NCBI GenBank assembly: GCA_036387415.1
Contig: DASVTU010000023.1
Coordinates: 113,539-177,538, forward strand
Direction: 5' to 3'
Source of the DNA: DASVTU01 sp036387415
Lineage (GTDB): Bacteria > Acidobacteriota > Blastocatellia > Pyrinomonadales > Pyrinomonadaceae
Length of the DNA: 64,000 bases
Shown here: positions 26,625-34,272 of the stretch, piece by piece
How positions within the stretch are numbered: position 1 is the stretch's first letter
Layout: every line of letters starts with the position of its first letter
Position numbers and translations under genes: made by a program
The notes under the pieces: generated by a model
The model's database searches: none
What the model saw: only the letters and a program-made list of their open reading frames with translations
What the model was told of the DNA's origin: nothing

Positions 26625-28322
26625 ATGGCTTTTCTGCACATCACGGATGCGAGCGGTCGCCAGTGGCACTGCGAATTGTCCCGCGAAGCCCTCTGCACGA
26701 TTGGCCGCGCGCCCGACAACAGCATCGTCCTTAACGACCCGCGCGCCTCGCGTTATCACGCACACATCAAATTTCAGAACGACTCTTTCGTCATCATCGA
26801 CGGCAAAGTGGGCGGCGGCAGGAGCGCCAATCACGTCCTCATCGGCGGCGAACAACGTCTCGAACACGTCCTCGCCGACGGCGACCAGATTCAAATCGGC
26901 GCGAGCGAACTGCGCTTCGACCACAGACAGGAAGCGCGCAGCATCCCGTCCGTCAATTACGACGACCGTCCGCTCGGACACACGCACCTGCTCGTCTCGG
27001 CGAGCGACGTTTTGAAGTCGCTGCAATCCAGACCGATTCCGTCGCTCGACGACACCACCGCGCCCGACCAAGAACTCGCCGCGCTCCGGCGCAAGGCCAA
27101 AATTCTCGCGTTGCTCTACGAGATGAGCAAGACGCTCGGCTCGGTCTTCAATCTCGAAGCGATTTTCGACAAGGCGACCGAAGTTATTTTTAGTGCGACG
27201 CCCGCCGACCGCGTTGTGGCGCTCCTGACCGACGAGACGACCCATTCCGATGGCAACGCCAACGGCGAGGAAGAAGCGAACTTGCAGGTCATCTCGGTGC
27301 GTGCGCGCGACGAGCGACGCGCGGCGCAGGCCAAGCGGCAGCCCATCGGTCGCACGATTACGCGCAAAGTGATGCGCGAGCGCGCCGTCTTGATGTCGCA
27401 GGATGCAACCGCCGACATGGAGTTTGCGGGCGTCCATTCCATCGTCTCGCAGGGCGTCCACTCCACCATCTGCGCGCCACTGATTGCCGAAACCAACGTC
27501 CACGGCGCGCTCTACGCCGACCGCCTCGACACCTTCAAAACATTCTCGCGCGACGACCTCGAACTCATCAGCGCCGTGGCGGCGCAAACCGCCGTCGCCG
27601 TCGAAAACGCACGCGCGCACCAGCGACTCGCGCGCGAAGAGGTCGCACGCGCCAACTACGAACGATTCTTGCCGCCCTACGTCGTGCGTCAAATTTTGGA
27701 GCATCCCGAATCGTTCAAACTCGGCGGCGTCAATCAAACTATCACCGTGCTCTTCGCAGACATACGCGGCTTCACGCGTCTCTCCGAACACACCGCGCCC
27801 GAAAAGGTCGTGCAACTTCTCAATCGTTATTTCACGGCGATGTCCGACATCATCTTCGCCCACGGCGGAACGCTCGACAAGTATCTCGGCGACGGCCTGA
27901 TGGCGCTCTTTGGCGCACCCACGGCGACGCCCGAAGATGCCTGCAATGCCGTCGCCACGGCTATCGCCATGCAGAGACAGATGCGTATCATCAACGAAGA
28001 ACTCGAAGCCGACGGACTGGGGCAGATGCAAATCAGCATCGGCATCGGCCTCCACACGGGCGAAGCGGTGGTTGGTTACATCGGTTCCGAACGTCGCTCG
28101 GAATACACGGCCATCGGCGATACGGTGAACATCTCGCAACGTCTCGAAGCAAACGCCGAAGGCGGGCAGATACTTCTCAGCGAAGCAACCGCCATCGCCG
28201 CCGCCGACTTCGGTTGCCCGCTCGACCCGCGCCCCGCGCTCACCGTCAAAAACCGCATGCAACCCGTGCCGCTCTTTGAAGTCGATTGGAAGCGCGGTAA
28301 TGCGCTCATCGTCGAAACGTAA
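26625..28322 (+). CDS. FHA-GAF-class III adenylate/guanylate cyclase
   Basis: A 565-residue protein starting at the ATG at 26625 with AAGGTGG just upstream. An FHA domain (about 10-95: TIGRAPDNSIVLNDPRASRYH) binds phosphothreonine peptides. A GAF domain (about 150-325) follows. The catalytic domain (about 365-545) has metal Asp residues in VLFADIRGFTRLSEH and DKYLGDGLMALFG, and the C-terminal motif GDTVNISQRLEANA with Asn and Arg for the transition state. Substrate-determining positions could not be assigned, so cAMP is likely but cGMP is possible. FHA plus cyclase suggests activation downstream of a Ser/Thr kinase. Two cyclic-nucleotide-binding proteins in the window (8219 and 55151) are possible effectors. 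Confidence 0.92.
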   Translation: MAFLHITDASGRQWHCELSREALCTIGRAPDNSIVLNDPRASRYHAHIKFQNDSFVIIDGKVGGGRSANHVLIGGEQRLEHVLADGDQIQIGASELRFDHRQEARSIPSVNYDDRPLGHTHLLVSASDVLKSLQSRPIPSLDDTTAPDQELAALRRKAKILALLYEMSKTLGSVFNLEAIFDKATEVIFSATPADRVVALLTDETTHSDGNANGEEEANLQVISVRARDERRAAQAKRQPIGRTITRKVMRERAVLMSQDATADMEFAGVHSIVSQGVHSTICAPLIAETNVHGALYADRLDTFKTFSRDDLELISAVAAQTAVAVENARAHQRLAREEVARANYERFLPPYVVRQILEHPESFKLGGVNQTITVLFADIRGFTRLSEHTAPEKVVQLLNRYFTAMSDIIFAHGGTLDKYLGDGLMALFGAPTATPEDACNAVATAIAMQRQMRIINEELEADGLGQMQISIGIGLHTGEAVVGYIGSERRSEYTAIGDTVNISQRLEANAEGGQILLSEATAIAAADFGCPLDPRPALTVKNRMQPVPLFEVDWKRGNALIVET

Positions 28323-28329
28323 ACAACTT

Positions 28330-28488
28330 GCCACAGAGACATAGAGCCACAGAGAAATGCGAAGGGTCAGAGGTGAAACGGTGAAATGGTTAAAAGGGAA
28401 AAGCAATCAGAAGATGGTTTGCTTATACCTCTCTCCCTTATTCCATTTCGCTTTCATGTTTTCTCCGTGCCTCTGTGTCTCTGTGGCC
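28330..28488. repeat. Doubly nested palindrome R6 (outer word CACAGAG, inner word GGTGAAAY)
   Basis: Outer arms: GCCACAGAGACATAGAG (from 28330) and its inverse ending CTGTGTCTCTGTGGCC (to 28488). Inner arms: GGTGAAAC/GGTGAAAT-type 8-base words (about 28370-28400) and the inverse CCATTTCGCTTTCAT. The apex contains AAAAGCAATC and GTTTGCTT. It occupies most of the gap between the cyclase and mreB genes. Confidence 0.75.
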
Positions 28489-28548
28489 AAATATAAATTT
28501 TGATATGCGTTTTTAATCTGAACATCCACGACCGCGACTTAAAAACTT

Positions 28549-29661
28549 ATGCAAACAGGCTCGTTCATGAAAAAAACACGCTCGTTTATGAGCTTACAGG
28601 GTTGGCGCGACCTCGTATCCGATTCGATGTCGATTGATATGGGTTCGGCCAATACGATTATCTCCGTGCGCGGGCGCGGCGTGGTGATTGACGAGCCTTC
28701 GGTGGTGGCGGTCAGCAAATTGAACGGGCAGGTGGTTGCCATCGGCAAGGAAGCGCATGAGATGCAGGGACGCGAGGCGCGCGATGTGACGCTCGTCGCG
28801 CCGATGGTGGACGGCGTGGTCGCCGATTTCGAGCGGACGCAAAAGATGCTCGAACACTTCGTCCGTCGCGCGCGAAGCGGCATCTCTCATTTCAGCCGAC
28901 GCGCTATCATGAGCGTCCTGTCAGGCGTCACGCAGGTCGAGCGTCGTGCGCTCTTGAGCGCGGCGGAACAGGCGCACATCGGTCGCGTCTACATGGTTGA
29001 AGAAGGTTTGGCGGCGGCCATCGGCGCGGGCGTTTCGCCAGAAGACAAACACGCCTCGGCGGTCATCGACATCGGCGGCGGCAGCACCAACATCGCCGTC
29101 ATCGCGCGCGGTTCCATCGTCTACTCGCAGGCCGAACGCATCGGCAGTTCCGACATTGACGCCGCCATTGCCGACCGTCTGCGTCGTCATCACGGATTGA
29201 TTATCGGCCTGCCCACCGCCGAACGACTCAAGATTGAACTCGGCTCCGCGCTCGAACCCGCAGACCCTTCGCGCAGCCTGACGGTCAAGGGGCGCGACGT
29301 GCAATCCGGCACGCCGCGCGCCCTCGAAGTGACGAGCGAGGATGTGTGTATCGCTGCGGAGCCGGTCGTCAATCGTCTGTCGCGCGTCGTGCAACGCGCG
29401 CTTGGCGAACTCTCGCCCGAAGTCGGCGCAGACATCTACGACCGTGGACTTATCCTGACAGGCGGCGGGGCGCTTTTCGACAATCTCGCTCCCTTTATTC
29501 AACGCGAGACCAATCTCAAAACGCACATCGCGGACGAACCGCGCCATGCCTGCGTGCGTGGTCTACAACAACTCTTCGACGCGCCTCTCGTCCTGCGTCG
29601 CATGACGCGCAACGAAAATCCCATGTTCGACAACGGACAGCCCGGCGCATTTGAAGTATGA
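28549..29661 (+). CDS. mreB: Rod shape-determining protein MreB
   Basis: A 370-residue bacterial actin. Phosphate 1 loop DMGSANTIISVRGRGVVIDEPSVVA, VVADFERTQKMLEHFVRRA, phosphate 2 loop VIDIGGGSTNIAVIARG, and the adenosine motif LILTGGGALFDNL are all present. MreB forms membrane-bound filaments that guide elongation of the cell wall. It is slightly longer than usual because of an N-terminal MQTGSFMKKTRSF extension that could form the membrane-binding helix; the ATG at 28567 is the alternative start. mreC and mreD do not follow, so this may be a stand-alone paralogue. Confidence 0.9.
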   Translation: MQTGSFMKKTRSFMSLQGWRDLVSDSMSIDMGSANTIISVRGRGVVIDEPSVVAVSKLNGQVVAIGKEAHEMQGREARDVTLVAPMVDGVVADFERTQKMLEHFVRRARSGISHFSRRAIMSVLSGVTQVERRALLSAAEQAHIGRVYMVEEGLAAAIGAGVSPEDKHASAVIDIGGGSTNIAVIARGSIVYSQAERIGSSDIDAAIADRLRRHHGLIIGLPTAERLKIELGSALEPADPSRSLTVKGRDVQSGTPRALEVTSEDVCIAAEPVVNRLSRVVQRALGELSPEVGADIYDRGLILTGGGALFDNLAPFIQRETNLKTHIADEPRHACVRGLQQLFDAPLVLRRMTRNENPMFDNGQPGAFEV

Positions 29662-29672
29662 GAAGGGAATTA

Positions 29673-29842
29673 CACAGTGGTCAGTAGCCAGCATCAAACG
29701 TTTGCGTGCTGCGCCTACTGTTCGCGCGGTAAAGAACAAACGAAATGCTTTTCCACTACTCATTTACAAGAACGCAGACAACACCACAGAAGACGCGCCA
29801 TGCTTTTCTACTGACTAGCGACTACTTGCTACTGTCTACTGC
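29673..29842. repeat. Intergenic palindrome R7 (word CAGTAGC)
   Basis: The left arm has TCAGTAGCCAGCATC (29681-29695). The right arm (29808-29841) has five degenerate inverse words (CTACTGA, CTAGCGA, CTACTTG, CTACTGT, CTACTGC) and stops 4 bases before the next ATG. The middle contains GCTTTTCCACTACTC and GCTTTTCTACTGACTAG, the latter close to a piece of R2. Confidence 0.65.
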
Positions 29843-29845
29843 TTT

Positions 29846-30976
29846 ATGAATTTCCTCCGATTTTTTCATCGACAGATACAGGTGGCGCGGGTGTTTGGCA
29901 TCCCCGTGCGGATTGATTATCGCTGGTTCCTCGTCTTCGGCGTGACGGTGTGGCTCATCGCGATGGTCTTCATCGAGGGTTCGGCGCGTATCGTGCCGCT
30001 CGCTGCGCCGCAGGCGTGGGTGGTCGCGGCGGTCACGACCCTTTTCCTCTTCCTCTCCGTCTTCGGCCACGAACTTTCTCATGCCCTCGTCGGGCGAACG
30101 GAAGGCATCGAGACCGACGAGATTGTGCTTCATCCCTTCGGCGGACTCGCGCGTCTCAGGCGCGAGCCTGACAATCCACGCGCCGAACTTCGCATCGCTG
30201 TGGCTGGCCCCGCTTCGAGTTTTATCTTCGCCATGCTCGGCTTCGGCGCGAGCCTCGTCGCGGCGAGCGTCGGTTTCGGCACGATGAAAGTCGTCTTCCT
30301 GATGGTCGGCTACTGGAATCTGATGCTCGCCGTCTTCAACCTCCTGCCGGGCTACCCGCTCGACGGCGGGCGCGTCCTGCGCGGCTATCTCTGGCATCGA
30401 ACGGGACGGCTCGAAGAAGCGACGCGCACGGCGAGTCTCGGCGGGCAGTTGATTGCGTGGACGCTCATCGTCTGGGGCGTCTTCATCTTCTTCAAGTGGA
30501 ACGACATTTTTATGTCGCTCTCGTCGGTACTCGTCGGCGTCTTCTTGCAGAGCGCGGCGCGCAGCGTGATGCCGAAGCAGGGAGGACGCGGCGGCGGCAA
30601 ACTACTGACCGTCGAACAGGCGATGCGCGCTCCCGTCTCGGTCGAACCCGACACGCTCGTCAGCCACTTCATCGACAATGTGCTCCCCTTGCACCAACAG
30701 GACGCCATCCCCGTCGCACTCGCCGGAAGCCTCCACGGCATTCTCACACTCGAAGATTTGAAAGCACTACCGCGCGAACGCTGGCACACGACGCGCGTCT
30801 CAGAAGTGATGCGCCCCGTCACGCGCGATTTTTTCGTCGAACCCGATGCCCCGCTCACACGCGCCGAAAAGCTCATGAAAGAAAACGGCGCGGGCGCGCT
30901 CGCCGTCATCAACAGCACAGGCCAACTCGTCGGCTTCCTCCTCCGAGGCCAACTCAAACGCCGCGCCAAAGCTTAG
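29846..30976 (+). CDS. Site-2 protease (M50 family) with tandem CBS domains
   Basis: A 376-residue membrane protein of the SpoIVFB/Rip3 class. Zinc motif HELSH in VFGHELSHALVGR near residue 73, and the third ligand in NLLPGYPLDGGRVLRG near 170. Six or so hydrophobic segments precede two CBS repeats (about 250-310, LTVEQAMRAPVSVEPDTLVS; 315-372, VSEVMRPVTRDFFVEPDAPL). Such enzymes cut membrane-spanning regulators within the bilayer; CBS pairs usually bind adenine nucleotides and could tie activity to energy state. There is no Shine-Dalgarno sequence; the start codon follows palindrome R7. The target is not evident nearby. Confidence 0.92.
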   Translation: MNFLRFFHRQIQVARVFGIPVRIDYRWFLVFGVTVWLIAMVFIEGSARIVPLAAPQAWVVAAVTTLFLFLSVFGHELSHALVGRTEGIETDEIVLHPFGGLARLRREPDNPRAELRIAVAGPASSFIFAMLGFGASLVAASVGFGTMKVVFLMVGYWNLMLAVFNLLPGYPLDGGRVLRGYLWHRTGRLEEATRTASLGGQLIAWTLIVWGVFIFFKWNDIFMSLSSVLVGVFLQSAARSVMPKQGGRGGGKLLTVEQAMRAPVSVEPDTLVSHFIDNVLPLHQQDAIPVALAGSLHGILTLEDLKALPRERWHTTRVSEVMRPVTRDFFVEPDAPLTRAEKLMKENGAGALAVINSTGQLVGFLLRGQLKRRAKA

Positions 30977-31059
30977 CTATTTTCTCGCTCACAACGCTTC
31001 TTTCAGACGACAAGATTTCGGGTTGTCGTTGATGCGCGCCGAGCGGAAAAGTGTGCGCG

Positions 31060-31088
31060 TTGATTTGTGCGGATTTTTGCAGCATAAT
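31060..31088 (+). promoter_or_regulatory. Candidate promoter of the CDF transporter gene
   Basis: TTGATT (31060-31065), a 17-base spacer and CATAAT (31083-31088), 44 bases before the start codon. A 7-bp hairpin ACGACAA/TTGTCGT lies upstream near 31008-31030. Confidence 0.55.
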
Positions 31089-31132
31089 CGGCGCGGAGGC
31101 GTGTAGCCTTAACCCTTCAGAGGAGACTAGCG

Positions 31133-32080
31133 ATGCTTGCAGTGCTTGGCGCACTGATTGCCAATGGTTTAATTACAGTGCTGAAGTTTATCGGTGCGGT
31201 GATGACGGGTTCGTCCGGCATGATGGCCGAGGCGTTGCACTCTCTCGCCGACACGACGAATCAGGTGTTTTTGCTGCTCGGACTCAGGTTTTACAAACGT
31301 CCGGCGTCGGATAAACACCCGTTCGGCTACGGCAAGGAGCGTTTTTTCTGGTCGTTTATCGCGGCGATTTTTATCTTCGGCGTCGGCGCGACCTACGCGG
31401 TTTACGAGGGCATTCAGAAACTGACGCACCCGCACGCGCCCGAAAATCTCGCGTGGGCTTACTGGGTACTCAGTATCTCGTTTGTGCTCGAAGCGGGTTC
31501 GATTGCGCTAGCGATTTATCAGGAAGTCAAAGAGGCGCATCACGAAGGTCTGACGTTTGGCGAGTACCTGCGCGAGTCGAAAGACCCGACGGCCAAGACC
31601 GTCATCTTTGAAGACTCGGCGGCTCTGCTCGGCATCGTCATCGCAGGCGTCGGTATCTATCTGACCGACCATCACACGGGGCCGGGCGACGGCGCATACT
31701 GGGATGGCGTGGCCTCCATCACCATCGGCGTCGTGCTGGCGATTGTCGCGTTTGTGCTGGCGCGTTCGGCGCGCGGATTGTTGCTTGGAGAAGCGGCGAC
31801 GGCGAAGTCGGTCGAACGTATCCGCACGGCCATTCTTTCGCACCCGAACGTCTGCGAGGTCATCGAACTTTTGACCATGCACCTCGCGCCGAAGCAGATT
31901 CTCGTTAACGCACACATCAACTTTCGCAACGAACTGGCGACCGACGACATCGAGCAGACCATCAACGAAGTCGAAGAACTGATGAAACGCGCCGAACCAA
32001 AAGTTGACATGATTTTTCTCGAAACGGCGCGCGAACGTGAACCGGGGCCGGACAAGCCCATTCCGCAACACATCGGATGA
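31133..32080 (+). CDS. Cation diffusion facilitator (CDF) family metal transporter
   Basis: A 315-residue protein with six membrane helices and a C-terminal cytoplasmic domain. Metal-site motifs: HSLADTTNQVFLL in TM2 (His and Asp) and FEDSAALLGIVIAG in TM5 (Glu and Asp rather than the HxxxD of zinc-specific members). The substitution suggests SLC30A9-like or Mn/Fe-type specificity rather than classical zinc export, but this is inference. It exchanges a divalent metal for protons at the inner membrane. A clear GAGGAG ribosome site lies 8 bases before the ATG. Confidence 0.9.
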   Translation: MLAVLGALIANGLITVLKFIGAVMTGSSGMMAEALHSLADTTNQVFLLLGLRFYKRPASDKHPFGYGKERFFWSFIAAIFIFGVGATYAVYEGIQKLTHPHAPENLAWAYWVLSISFVLEAGSIALAIYQEVKEAHHEGLTFGEYLRESKDPTAKTVIFEDSAALLGIVIAGVGIYLTDHHTGPGDGAYWDGVASITIGVVLAIVAFVLARSARGLLLGEAATAKSVERIRTAILSHPNVCEVIELLTMHLAPKQILVNAHINFRNELATDDIEQTINEVEELMKRAEPKVDMIFLETAREREPGPDKPIPQHIG

Positions 32081-32085
32081 AGAGG

Positions 32086-32270
32086 AATTGCAGATTTCGG
32101 AATGCGGAATGCGGATTGAAAAAAAGTAGACAGCAGACAGTAGCTAGTAGTCAGCAGAAAGGCTTGATAAGCTTTAATCTTAACTGCTATTGAGTTTTTA
32201 TTCTGGCTTCTGAATTCTGACTCCTGAATTCTTCCGCCAATCCGCATTCCGAAATCCACAATCCGCAATC
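32086..32270. repeat. Nested intergenic palindrome R8, homologous to R2
   Basis: Outer arms of ATTGCGG-type words (32086-32115; inverse 32234-32270), inner arms of AGTAGAC/AGTAGTC words, and an apex CTTGATAAGCTTTAATC. It matches the reverse complement of R2 in the same order, with shared GAGTTTTTATTCTGGCT and CTTGATAAGCTTTA. It fills the gap from the CDF stop codon to the cdaA start codon. Confidence 0.8.
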
Positions 32271-32275
32271 GAAAG

Positions 32276-33127
32276 ATGCTTTTACTTTTGCCGTACAACG
32301 TGTATCTCGAAAGGCTGCGCGAGCCACGCAACTTGCTGGACATCGCGCTGGTCTTTCTCATCGTGTACGCAGTCTTGAAACTTGTGCGCGGGACGCGCGC
32401 CGCGCCGATGGCCGCCGGCATCGCCGCGCTGCTGCTCTTGAAGTGGCTGGCGGTGAAGTACGAACTCGCTGCGCTCGATTTCGTCTTGAGCGGTGCGCTG
32501 CTGTACGTCGGCGTCGCCATCATCGTGCTCTTTCAGTCGGAAATCCGACAGGCGCTCATCACGTTCGGCAATCGTTTTCGGATGCCATTTCTCTTGCGCC
32601 ATCGCGGGCAGTTTGGCGAAGGCGTCTACGACGAAATAGTGCTCGCCGCGACGACGCTGGCTTCGACCAAGACGGGCGCGCTCATCGTCATCGAAAGAAG
32701 CGTCGGCTTAAAGAACGTCACAGACGGCGGCGTGCAGATGGATGCCGAACTCAGTTACGACTTGCTCGTCACCATCTTTAATCCGACGACGCCGTTGCAC
32801 GACGGCGCAGTGGTCGTGCGTGGTCATCGTGTCGCCGCCGCCGCCTGTTTTCTGCCACTAACGCTCAATCCGTATCTCTCGAAAGACCTCGGCACGCGAC
32901 ACCGCGCTGCCATAGGTATCACGGAAGATTCGGATGCTGTCGCCGTCGTCGTCTCAGAAGAAACCGGACTCATCTCGTTTGTTCAGGCGGGACAGATTCG
33001 TCGCGGCCTCGATGCCACCAAACTCCGCGCCGCTATCTTCAGCGCGCTCGAAGCGCCCGACCGCAAGACCGACGATGAGAAACGCGCCGACGCCGAGGCG
33101 GAAGCCAACGAAGTTGTCCCGACATAA
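32276..33127 (+). CDS. cdaA: Diadenylate cyclase CdaA (c-di-AMP synthase)
   Basis: A 283-residue protein with three N-terminal membrane helices and a DAC domain. Catalytic DGA is in TTPLHDGAVVVRG and the ATP-binding RHR in LGTRHRAAIGITE; GALIVIERSVGLK precedes them. It makes c-di-AMP from two ATP. It heads the conserved cdaA-cdaR-glmM block that couples c-di-AMP synthesis to peptidoglycan precursor formation. The start codon follows palindrome R8, with only GAAAG as a possible weak ribosome site. Confidence 0.95.
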   Translation: MLLLLPYNVYLERLREPRNLLDIALVFLIVYAVLKLVRGTRAAPMAAGIAALLLLKWLAVKYELAALDFVLSGALLYVGVAIIVLFQSEIRQALITFGNRFRMPFLLRHRGQFGEGVYDEIVLAATTLASTKTGALIVIERSVGLKNVTDGGVQMDAELSYDLLVTIFNPTTPLHDGAVVVRGHRVAAAACFLPLTLNPYLSKDLGTRHRAAIGITEDSDAVAVVVSEETGLISFVQAGQIRRGLDATKLRAAIFSALEAPDRKTDDEKRADAEAEANEVVPT

Positions 33128-33130
33128 CCG

Positions 33131-33209
33131 ACAGGGGTCAGAGTTGAGAGGTGAGAGGTCGGCGAAGACTTCGGAGACTAACCTCTGACCTGTGACCTCC
33201 GACCTCAAA
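33131..33209. repeat. Intergenic palindrome R9 (word GAGGTCR) inside the cda operon
   Basis: The left arm 33134-33164 has GGTCAGA, GTTGAGA, GGTGAGA, GGTCGGC words. The right arm 33179-33209 is the inverse (CCTCTGA, CCTGTGA, CCTCCGA, CCTC). The apex is GAAGACTTCGG. The arms span the whole gap between cdaA and cdaR. The word family is shared with R18. Confidence 0.8.
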
Positions 33210-33212
33210 CTC

Positions 33213-34175
33213 ATGGCTTTTCATGCAACAGAACCAAAGACGAGGGGCGACGCGCAGAGCCTCGCGCAGCGTTGGCTGCGGGAAATCTTTTTTGAAGATT
33301 GGGGCTTGAAGCTGCTCGCGCTCTTTATCACGCTCGGCCTGTGGTATGGCGTGACGAGCCAGCGCGTGCCCGCGTCGCGGCGTCTGCGTAGCGTGCAGTT
33401 ATCTTTCCTGCGGCCCGACGACGTGGAGATTAGCAACGACCCACTCAACAGCGTCGAAGTCACGTTGCAGGGCAGGAAGAACGACATCGACGATCTCATC
33501 GCCAGCAATCTCGTCGCCACTGTGGACATCAGTGGCTTCAAACTCGGCGAGCGCGTCGTGCGTCTGACGCGTGAAACCGTGACGTTGAATCTGCCGGAGG
33601 GCGTGCGTGTCGATAACATCGAACCGAGCAGCGTCGCGCTTCGTCTGGAACGTCGCATCGAGCGCGAAGTTGAAGTTGAAGCGCGTACAGAGGGCAGACC
33701 GCCATCCGGTTATGAAGTGCGTGGCGTGCAAATCACACCGGGGCGCGTGAGGGTGCGCGGCCCCGAAAGCATCATCAGGAATCTGGAAAAAGCCTTCACC
33801 GAAACTATCTCGCTCGAAGGACAGAAGGAGACGCTGAACCTGCCGCAGACGGCTATCGACATCCCTAACGCCAAAATCGTGACGCTCGATCCGGTAGTCT
33901 CCGTGCGCGTCGAGATTGGCGCTGAACGCATCGAAAAAACTTTCGCACGCGTTAGCGTCCGCACCGCCGACGGCGACGGGCAAGCGCAACCCACCAACGC
34001 CAACGTCGTGCTACGCGGCGAACGTCCTGTGCTCGAAAATCTGCGCCCCGAAGATTTTGAAATCATTCTCGAAAGAATGGCCGACGGCACTTTGCAGCCG
34101 CGTCTCCCGCCATCAATGCAGGGACGCGCCGAACTCGTCTCCATCAATCCCTCGGAGTTCTCAATCAACAAGTGA
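33213..34175 (+). CDS. cdaR: YbbR-domain protein, CdaA regulator CdaR
   Basis: A 320-residue protein. A short cytoplasmic N-terminus leads to one membrane helix (LKLLALFITLGLWYGVTSQR), then about three YbbR-type beta repeats outside the membrane (e.g. VEVTLQGRKNDIDDL; PGRVRVRGPESIIRNLEKAF with the typical VRGPES motif). CdaR binds CdaA and modulates its activity. The ATG at 33213 comes directly after a repeat arm with no Shine-Dalgarno sequence; a GTG 21 bases upstream would lie inside the arm. Confidence 0.88.
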   Translation: MAFHATEPKTRGDAQSLAQRWLREIFFEDWGLKLLALFITLGLWYGVTSQRVPASRRLRSVQLSFLRPDDVEISNDPLNSVEVTLQGRKNDIDDLIASNLVATVDISGFKLGERVVRLTRETVTLNLPEGVRVDNIEPSSVALRLERRIEREVEVEARTEGRPPSGYEVRGVQITPGRVRVRGPESIIRNLEKAFTETISLEGQKETLNLPQTAIDIPNAKIVTLDPVVSVRVEIGAERIEKTFARVSVRTADGDGQAQPTNANVVLRGERPVLENLRPEDFEIILERMADGTLQPRLPPSMQGRAELVSINPSEFSINK

Positions 34176-34194
34176 GTCCGACGTTTCGCGCTTC

Positions 34195-34270
34195 GTCGTT
34201 TTGAGTTTGAGTTCCAATACCGTGCTCGAACCTCGCGTGCGAAACATAAAACTCGAAACTTTGAATTCGT
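34195..34270. repeat. Weak intergenic repeat R10 (word TTTGAGT)
   Basis: The left part has GTTTTGAGTTTGAGTTC and the right part AAAACTCGAAACTTTGAATTC in inverse orientation. It is less regular than the other elements and fills the gap between cdaR and glmM. Confidence 0.4.
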
Positions 34271-34272
34271 AT

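Noticed and set aside
26379..28406. A 675-codon open frame on the minus strand
   Set aside because: It is the antisense shadow of the FHA-GAF-cyclase gene, whose domains and promoter are clear. Long antisense frames are expected in GC-rich coding DNA.
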